Assembly: GCA_030704615.1 (NCBI GenBank)
Contig: CM060732.1
Span: forward strand, 36,873,053-36,937,052
DNA: 64,000 bases
Direction: 5' to 3'
Origin: Takakia lepidozioides
Lineage: Eukaryota > Streptophyta > Takakiopsida > Takakiales > Takakiaceae
The notes under the pieces were generated by a model, which was not told the DNA's origin, did no database searches, and saw only the letters and a program-made list of their open reading frames with translations. The position numbers and the translations under genes are program-made. Below are positions 57,156-64,000 of the stretch, piece after piece. Position 1 is the stretch's first letter. Each line of letters starts with the position of its first letter.

Positions 57156-59245
57156 ATGGCGTTTCCGCAGAAAGTCGCAGAGTGTAGGCTATTGTATGAG
57201 CTTCAAGGAAGACCCAAGAAATATAATGACTACGAAACTGCTGCAGAAACTGTCCAGTGGACGGTAAGATTTTTCTCTATCTTCTCCTCAACTGTATAGT
57301 TATATTAGTAGCTGAATTTCCTGTTTCTGCTTATGTATGGTTTCCATACACATGAGTCAGATTATGAATTCCGCCCTTTGTTATTGAATTTCAGGAGTTC
57401 GTACAAGCAGCACAAACCATTTTCGAGTGGTCAAGTGTTAAGGAAGCGATGGTGCTGGTCCTTTGTAAGGAAGACATTTGGGGACAAGGAAATCTGGTAA
57501 ACTAATTGATGTGTATGGGAAAGAGTGCAAGACAGAACAGGCGCAGCTTACAAAAACCTCTATCAGTAAGCTGCAAGGGCTTGACTCCCGCCAACTGAAG
57601 AAGGTTACCCAAAAAGTTCTGGATTGCAGTTTGTGTCTCAGACGTCCTTACAAGGGAAAGGACAAGTCGATAATGAGCATGCATGACTATACAGAGTATA
57701 TGAAATTCAGAAGGTTCATTATCGACGACATTATGGTGGTGTTTGGACATCCCACACGGACAAAGGCCAACCAAAATCCATACACAAGAGAGTCATGGTT
57801 GGAGATAAAGCAGAAATGCAAGTTTGACAAAGCCGCGTTTGAGTCGATGCGATTGACTCTAAGATGGTCCTACCTCAAGAGCAAGGGGAAACGAAACCAA
57901 GGGAGCCGACAAATTCCAGACGGTTTTCTTAGATTCATACGAGCTTGGAGGAAGAGTATTGATGAGAACTTAGATAAGAGAGTGAGTCTGGCCGAGAACT
58001 TCGAGACTGATTACAGGTCGGTTGGAGTATTGCCTTCTAGCTCGGTTGGAGTATGCAAGAAGGCAATAGATGTCAGGGAACTACTTGCTGGCCGAGCTAA
58101 ATACGACAGAATCGGAATGGTATTTGTAAACACAATCCCTCACGATGATGGTGTCGTTTGGTCCGGGGCAAATTATGCAAACATTTTAAATTCCCTCTCT
58201 CCAAGAAAGTGTAATGTTTTCGTTTTCTTGTCCAACCAATCCTCGTCAATGAATCTGGCATACTATATCCGAAGAAGGGAGGGCCTGAAGAGGTATCGCA
58301 TTGTTCAGGGTGTTTACTTTCCTGGAGATAAAGAGAGCCGTTTCAAGAGCTGCTCAGTTGGATTATCTCGTCCTATCCTTTGTGTGGACTATGTCTTCCC
58401 TATCAATATGACAGAATTTGAATATCCCCAGCTGGTGCATATCGATCGGTGCCTTTTGGAGAAACCTATCAACCCCGTTCTTTATGGGACAGACGAAGAT
58501 CTCATCGATGAAGAGACAGATCTAAAGGTTTATAATAATGAGCTAAGAAGTGAGACATACGAGTATATTGTCTCATTGTTCTGCAGATCTGGGATGACAG
58601 CGGTTAACGTTTTCGGAGGACCTCTGCTCACCCGCCATCTTCACGTACATTCCTAACCTTTTTGGTTTTGCTTCATACATCTCGTATGTCTTTGTCTCTT
58701 CTTATTTCCTCCTGTTCTAATCATCTCATCGGGAAAAGAATAAAAATGGAAAATCAGCGACGTCATGAACGTCGACTGCCAGTTCATGCATCATCATTAT
58801 CTTTCTAGTTGTTTATTCATCGTGCTATCCTTTATCATCATCAGGCTTGAAATGGTCAAGTGGTCGACATAAATGAGGAGGACAAGAGATGCCTTTGCGA
58901 GCAAAAGGTCCAGTCAGCCTACCATTTGCTGCATTCAGGAAGAAGAAATAAAAAGTCTGCCGATGACGAGATCGACAATGAGGACCTAGATGGTGAAAAT
59001 AATAAGGGGAACCACGAGGGAGAAGAGAGTAGCAAAGAGGATGATACTAGTGGTGATGAAGTGGATCCCAAGCTGAAGATGAAGCTGAAATGAAGACGAA
59101 GTGGATAGCGAATCCCAATGTGAAGATGAAGATGACGATGACGATGAAGTGGATAGCGAATCCCAAGATGAGGCCTCGGTCTAATGAATGAAATCGAAAG
59201 TTTCTTGGATTCTCATTTTCAAACTAGCTGCTTGTTTGTGATCTA
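57156..59245 (+). pseudogene. Methyltransferase-fold-like gene, copy B, split by copia insertion
   Basis: E1 57,156-57,263 (MAFPQKVAECRLLYELQGRP), E2 57,395-58,644, E3 from 58,845. In E2 a 22-base deletion near 57,480 breaks the start, but from 57,478 a 392-codon frame is open: KLIDVYGKECKTEQAQLTKT, a target-domain-like middle, IGMVFVNTIPHDDG (58,111-58,150, where an amino-methylase would have DPPY), HIDRCLLEKPINPVLYG, then GMTAVNVFGGPLLTRHL (near 58,590-58,635). E3 opens GCT TGA where copy A has GCT CGA, a nonsense change at a CpG. A shorter acidic tail follows to about 59,160, then NEIESFLDSHFQT. At 59,245/63,946 a copia element interrupts the exon; the gene resumes at 63,951 as far as the window end. 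Catalysis is unlikely; binding or regulatory roles are possible for intact relatives. Confidence 0.55.
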
Positions 59246-59516
59246 TGATAAAAATGAAGAGCACTATACAGCCAAGGATCTAGAACTGGAATACAACAAC
59301 TATACTGCTAGAGTAAGGCCAGCAATATATACACAAGTGGCACCGCTAAGCCTACTAAATCTAAAGGGCTCAATTAAGTAGAAGAGCCAAAGAATACCAA
59401 CTACTCCTACGTAGTCAATAATTGTGCTCCTATAGAGTCGGTGATCATGTGGACATCACTAAAGTTCGCTTAATTAGCCGGACGGTGCGCTGCAGGAAGG
59501 TCTGATAATTCTAACA
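59246..59516 (-). repeat. Copia 3' LTR
   Basis: 271 bp with the same ends as the 5' LTR. It contains the extra 83-bp segment (about 59,390-59,472: AGAATACCAACTACTCC ... AAAGTTCGCTTAA). It is preceded on the minus strand by a purine-rich tract. Confidence 0.9.
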
Positions 59517-59528
59517 CCCCCTCTCAGA
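59517..59528 (-). other. Copia polypurine tract
   Basis: On the minus strand, CTGAGAGGGGG lies directly before the 3' LTR, the expected place of the plus-strand primer. Confidence 0.75.
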
Positions 59529-59538
59529 CCTTACGTCA

Positions 59539-61110
59539 CTACGAGGCAACAACTTCAGAGAGACTGCAAACCCCAAGCTCACTTCTAAATTTGGAGTACT
59601 TCGTTCTGCCGAGTGGTTTTGTCAATACGTCAGCTACTTGATCACCAGTTGCTACATGAACTAGATCTATTTCTCCATTTTCTACCTTATCACGAATATA
59701 GTGGTAATGAACCTCTATATGTTTAGTGCGTGCATGGAACACAGGATTTTTTGCGATTTTCACACTAGATTGGTTGTCACATAGTAGTGTTGTGGGTTCC
59801 TGTCCCAAAAATCCGAGCTCAGCCATGAGAAATCTCAACCAGACCGTTTCTTTTGCACCCTCAGCAAGGGCACGATATTCCGCTTCTGTCGAAGACAAAG
59901 CCACAGTAGATTGCTTCTTTGAACACCAAGTGATAGTACTTTGCCCAAGACGAAATATATAGCCAGTCGTTGAGTGGCGATTTTCGGAGTCTCCTGCCCA
60001 GTCTGCGTCAGTGAAGCCGTTTAGGATGTCATCTGTGCCTTTCTCAAAGAACAACCCAAAATCAGCCGTTCCCTTTACGTATCTGAATATCTGCTTGACT
60101 GCCTCCAAGTGGGTTTGTTGGGGTTTCGACATGAACCGACTCACCACCCCTACAGAATATGCTAGATCTGGGCGAGTGTTTGTTAAATAGATTAATTTTC
60201 CCACCATTCGCCTGTACAAGGTCGCATCAATCACTGGTGCTCCCATGTCACTGATCAGTTTCAAGCCTTCTATCATAGGAACACAGTGAGGGTTACAGTC
60301 AACCATATTAAATTCCTCCAGCATTTTCTTGATATAACCACGTTGTGTCAACATGATCCCATTATGCAAATGTATGAACTCTGCTGCTAGGTAAAGATTA
60401 ATGAGGCCAAGATCTGTCATATCAAACGCACTTTTGAGTTGAGTCCTTAGCCACTCCACCTTCTCGGTATGATTCCCAGTGAGTAAGAGATCATCAACGT
60501 AGAGAATAAGCATTGCCTTCTTCACGCATGTAATAGAGATTGTAATCTGCGTTGCTACGAAACAAGCCTTGCGATTTTAGGTACGTATCTATCTTTGAGT
60601 ACCATGCACGCGGAGCTTGTTTGAGGCCGTATAGTGCCTTGAGCAGCTTACATACCTTTGATGCATTCCCTGGTGATGCAAATCCCTGTGGTTGCTCCAT
60701 AAACACTTCCTCCTTTAGTTCCCCATTCAAGAAGGCGGTTTTTACGTCCAAGTGGTAGATAGGCCAACCTGAGTGTGCAGCAAGGGCAACCACCGCCCTT
60801 ATAGTACCCCATTTTATGACAGGTGCAAATGTCTCCTCAAAGTCTATTCCTTCTGTCTGCTGAAATCCACGAGCTACCAAACGCGCCTTGAGTTTGCCTG
60901 TAGAACCATCTGTTTTCTCTTCACACGATAAACCCAATTGGCAGTTATCGGCCTCTTTCCAAGAGGAAGGTTGACTAGTTGCCAAGTCCGATTCTTATAA
61001 ATAGAATCAATCTCCTGTTGCATGGCTTCTTTCCACCCAGAAGATTTAGATACCTCCTCAAAATTAGCTGGCTCAAAAGGGACCTCTACCGCATTCATAT
61101 AATCATCCAT
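59539..61110 (-). pseudogene. Copia reverse transcriptase and RNase H, frameshifted
   Basis: Three overlapping frames. The first (61,110-60,874) has SSGWKEAMQQEIDSIYKNRT and ITANWVYRVK. The second (60,985-60,494) has KLKARLVARGFQQTEGIDFE, DVKTAFLNGELKEEVFMEQP and LYGLKQAPRAWY. The third (60,525-59,539) has the catalytic ILYVDDLLLTGN, TRPDLAYSVGVVSRFM and the RNase H part with FTDADWAGDSENRHSTTGYI and KHIEVHYHYIRDKVENGEID. Each is intact internally; two frameshifts (about 60,920 and 60,510) separate them. Confidence 0.9.
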
Positions 61111-61230
61111 TAGATATGCAGGTTTCTTCGTTGTTCTCTTGGATCTTCTAGGTTGGATAACCTCTTCCTCTTGAGTCTCTGTTGTAGCCGGTGGAACAAT
61201 TTCCAGATTTATAGGAGCAGATTCATGGTC

Positions 61231-62330
61231 CTATGCCTGTGTCATACTTGTGTCATCATCAGTGACAAGTTTCATGTCAGGCAGAGATGGATCTCTCGAC
61301 AAATCCACATGAATGTCAATGCCAGGTGGTGACTCGGGTGTATTGTTGGGAATGATGGATATAGTAGCAGGATCTTCTGTGGAGATAACATCTTGTACAG
61401 TAATCGATTCTTCCTCATCAAAATGGACATCCTTGCTGATAATAACCTTACGAGAAGATGAGTTGTACAACCTGTATCCCTTTGTTGACTGATCATAGCC
61501 AACAAATATACATTTGATTGATTTAGAATCTAGTTTGCCTCTGTCTTCCTTGGCAATGTGAACATAAGCAGGGCATCCAAAGATACGAAGATGGCTTAAG
61601 TTAGGTTTTTCATCTGAGAATTTTTCTTATGGAGTCACACCTGAGTTTGCTCTCGTCGGGGAGCAATTTAATAAGTATGCCGCAGTATTGACAACTTCTA
61701 TCCATAGGAGCCTAGGTATATCTTTCTCCAAAATCATGCTTCGGGCGTATTCAAGCAGAGTGCGATTCTTACTTTCTGCGACTCCATTTTGATGCGGCGT
61801 ACGAGATTTTGATCCATTTTTCAGTGGCTATCTCGATATCTCCTTAAAGATTCGACATTTCTTAAGTGCTTCATCCTTGCTCTTTAGAAAATATACCCAA
61901 GTCATCATGCTAAAGTCATCTATGACAGCCATGAAATATTTTGATCCTGATAATGAAGCTGTACGCATGGGACCACAAAGATCTGTATGCACGAGATTGA
62001 GGATACCTTTAGCTCGATATTGGCTTTGTCGGGGAACCCTTTCTCAGTGTTGCTTTCCAACAAGACAGCCTGGACATGTCTCAGATAGAAGCGGCAACTC
62101 AGGCAAACCGGTAGCTTTGTTGCGATTTGACAGAAAATGCAAGCTTTGGAAATTTAGGTGGCCAAGGCGTTTGTGCCAGAGTCGTGTTGTTTTGACAGAT
62201 ATCAACAGCTACATTTGCCTGCGTGCACATGTTGGACTCTAAACATGTTGCAGTGTCCAATTTATAGAGCCCATTCATGGGATCTCTTACGCAACGAGCA
62301 ACAATCTCCCTTGGTTGATGTTTGTCAACA
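61231..62330 (-). pseudogene. Copia integrase, nonsense-interrupted
   Basis: The minus strand encodes the GAG-pre-integrase zinc finger (LWHKRLGHLNFQSLHF ... CPGCLVGKQH, about 62.04-62.19 kb), the catalytic core (DLCGPMRTASLSGSKYFMAV and IDDFSMMTWVYFLKSKDEA; then TPHQNGVAESKNRTLLEYAR) and IFGCPAYVHIAKEDRGKLD. The core is interrupted by stops near 62,043, 61,829 and 61,629. It then runs into the linker MYNSSSRKVIISKDVHFDEE. Confidence 0.8.
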
Positions 62331-62331
62331 A

Positions 62332-62790
62332 TTAAGCATTTTCTAGTGCCGAAATTGACAGATGACCAGTGTCAGCTAAAGCTCCAACAGAAATCAAATT
62401 TTTCCGCAAGCCAGGAACGTACAAAACATCTGTGATGCGTTTTATTGATCCGCTTGGGGAATGAAATTTTGCATGACCTTTTCCTTTCACACTGCGGTGA
62501 TGTCCTCCGGCAGACTTGACTCTAGAAGAACTGGCAGTCTCTCGGATGTTATGCAAAAGATTTTTGTTTCCAGCAACATGTTTGCTAGCACCAGAATCAA
62601 CGTACCACTCTTTGTCATCTTCTTCCGTAAAAGAAAGAGCAAGAGCCTCTTGCTCAGCTTCCATACAAGCAGTCGCTACTTCAAGCATCTCAGCGGTGGT
62701 TTCTGAAGCGTCACTCTCGTTTGATTCACAATCGTCTTCTACCGCGTTCACTTGTTTGGCTCGTTGTTTGAGAATTTCTTCATATGGCAC
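62332..62790 (-). pseudogene. Copia protease
   Basis: An open frame contains DDKEWYVDSGASKHVAGNKN, the copia aspartic protease active site DSGAS, and ITDVLYVPGLRKNLISVGAL, both highly conserved in plant copia. It continues the gag chain and ends in a stop before the integrase. Confidence 0.85.
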
Positions 62791-63548
62791 AGCACAATGT
62801 TTTGCCTAGTGCCCAAACCTTCCGCATCGGTTGCATCTGCTTCGCTTCTTGTCAAACGCTTGTTTCCGACCTCCAAGCTCCTTGTCATCGTCAAAGTGTT
62901 TGCGAGCATGGGATAACTTCCGAAATTCCGAAATTTAACCCATAATGCTTCCTCGTCCTTCTTCTTGTTGCGGAGTTCACGTCTGCTTTCTTCATGAAGA
63001 AGCTTAGCTATAAGCTCTTCCATAGATGGAAGGTCCCTGACTGAGTATTGACTGCACATAAGACTCGTAGCTTTCAGGGAGAGCATTTAATACCATTTCC
63101 ACAATGATATCATCAGAATTTTTTTCACCAAATCCCGCAAGTTGATTCAGGAGATCTTTGACACTTTCTAGGAAGCTCTCCGTTGGAGCATCTTCCTCCA
63201 TCTTGAGTAATCTACGATAAGAGGCTTTGACTTCATACAGCTTTGACAGGGTATCCCAAATCTCCTTGGGTTCTCGCAGGTTTTGGATGTAAGGGATGAT
63301 CTTGTCTGAGAGACAGACAAGTTTATGATCGTGAGAGCCCTTCTTTTATGACGATCGAAAACCTCTTCTTCACCTTCACCTGACCATGTGACATCCTCTT
63401 CTACAAAGTCAAGAAGATCTTCTCTCATAAGAATATTACGAATCTTAAACTTCCAGACACTGTAGGTTGACTGACCTATAAGCTTGTTGGCCTCGGTGAT
63501 AGAGTTTTCTACGAGATGAGACATGATGGCAACGATTTCTGAGAACAC
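62748..63548 (-). pseudogene. Copia gag, frameshifted
   Basis: Frames from 63,548 (ATG 63,524: MSHLVENSITEANKLIGQST) include YSVWKFKIRNILMREDLLDF, the typical copia gag N-terminus, then DLLNQLAGFGEKNSDDIIVE and NALPESYESYVQSI. A CCHC knuckle (CNRCGRFGH..AKHC) is readable near 62,805-62,840 in a frame interrupted by a stop. At least two frameshifts (63.2 and 63.0 kb) occur. Confidence 0.8.
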
Positions 63549-63745
63549 GTCAACGGTAAGATAGACACTACGACAGTCGACAGATACTCTATTGCTTTGG
63601 AGCAGTGCTCCACAAAGACTTTTAAAAAAAAATGATGAAGACTCCCTGTCTACAACAACGTACGAATGGTGGAGCAGTGCTACACACCAGAGGTTTTCCT
63701 AGTACCTCTAAAACTTTCAACATTCCCACGGTCCCCTTCTGACTA

Positions 63746-63757
63746 GCTCTGATACCA
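63746..63757 (-). other. Copia primer-binding site (initiator Met tRNA)
   Basis: The minus strand reads TGGTATCAGAGC immediately inside the 5' LTR, the standard plant copia primer site complementary to the 3' end of initiator tRNA-Met. Confidence 0.9.
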
Positions 63758-63945
63758 TGATAAAAATGAAGAGCACTATACAGCCAAGGATCTAGAACCG
63801 GAATACAACAACTATACTGCCAGAGTAAGGCCAGCAATATATACACAAGTGGCACCGCTAAGCCTACGAAATGTAAAGGGCTCAATTAAGTAGAAGAGCC
63901 AATTAGCCCGACGGTGCGCTGCAGGAAGGTCTAATAATTCTAACA
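63758..63945 (-). repeat. Copia 5' LTR
   Basis: On the minus strand it runs from TGTTAGAATTATTAGACC to TTTTTATCA, 188 bp, with TG/CA ends. It lacks an 83-bp internal segment present in the partner LTR. Confidence 0.9.
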
Positions 63946-64000
63946 ATCTCTTGGTGATATCATAAAGAAAACGTTTTGAGGATGCCCCTGCTGCAGATGT
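63946..64000 (+). pseudogene. Copy B last-exon sequence resuming after the copia element
   Basis: ATCTCTTGGTGATATCATAA followed by AGAAAACGTTTTGAGGATGC aligns with copy A at 53,417-53,470 (ATCTCTTTGTGATTCATAAAGG, AAACGTTTTGAGGATGCC). It shows that the retroelement sits within the exon and that the gene continues beyond the window. Confidence 0.75.

Larger units (their letters stand above)
59246..63945 (-). mobile_element. Ty1/copia LTR retrotransposon, complete but mutated
   Basis: A minus-strand element with LTRs at both ends (63,758-63,945 as 5' LTR, 59,246-59,516 as 3' LTR), primer site TGGTATCAGAGC, polypurine tract, and gag-PR-IN-RT-RH in copia order. Flanks ATCTA (59,241-59,245) and ATCTC (63,946-63,950) form a 5-bp target duplication with one change. 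LTRs differ at 6 of 188 aligned positions plus an 83-bp indel. Frameshifts and stops in gag, integrase and RT mean it is no longer autonomous. Confidence 0.92.

Noticed and set aside
1-64000. Functional tRNA or rRNA genes
   Set aside because: Only tRNA-like SINE boxes were seen; none could be folded into a complete cloverleaf, and no rRNA sequence was recognised.

Overview
The window is nuclear DNA of a land plant. Three things indicate this: a DYW-type pentatricopeptide (PPR) editing-factor gene with the plant-specific PDF motif of OSB proteins, GT-AG introns of about 90-200 bp, and plant-type copia, gypsy and LINE retroelements in an AT-rich background. The style of the PPR gene (highly repetitive PLS triplets, intact DYW end) fits a non-seed vascular plant such as a fern or lycophyte, or a gymnosperm. 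The species cannot be fixed from sequence alone. Most of the DNA is decayed mobile elements and simple repeats. Few reading frames look functional.

Layout. 0-2 kb: SINE-like debris and a possible organelle-targeting exon. 2-4 kb: four tandem split copies of an OSB-type PDF motif, each cut by a phase-0 intron. 3.9-6.9 kb: an intact PLS-type PPR-E-DYW reading frame fused in frame to the last PDF half-motif. 8.6-11.2 kb: decayed LINE (minus). 12.1-18.1 kb: 3'-truncated gypsy element (minus) with its 5' LTR, primer site, an extra ORF, gag, protease, RT and RNase H. 18.1-20.3 kb: multi-exon FCP1-like HAD phosphatase pseudogene (plus). 20.7-22.2 kb: G-box-rich tandem array, a foldback element and a zinc-finger fragment. 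22.5-23.5 kb: 5' end of a second gypsy element. 23.5-25.7 kb: LINE ORF1 (minus). 25.7-34 kb: AT-rich DNA with almost nothing recognisable. 34.0-34.4 kb: a Tourist/PIF-like MITE. 35.6-38.1 kb: gag-protease remnant of a third gypsy-like element. 38.7-43.2 kb: a block of satellites (about 170-bp degenerate repeats, GC/A-rich modules, CCGTTGGATC hairpins, a 120-bp minisatellite). 43.4-45.9 kb: a five-exon gene of unknown function (minus) ending in an RGG-rich tail. 46-50 kb: SINE-like repeats and unassigned DNA.

50.9-64 kb holds the most unusual host-like locus: two tandem copies plus a fragment of a three-exon gene. Its middle resembles a degenerate amino-DNA-methyltransferase fold, and its C-terminus carries repeated acidic/basic units. 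Copy A has frameshifts. Copy B has a nearly intact second exon but a CGA-to-TGA nonsense change, and a 4.7-kb copia element has inserted in its last exon. The copia element shows LTRs, tRNA-Met primer site, polypurine tract and a 5-bp target duplication.

The genes do not form an operon or pathway. The coherent themes are organelle RNA/DNA binding (PDF motifs with PPR-DYW) and repeated gene death by nonsense, frameshift and transposon insertion.
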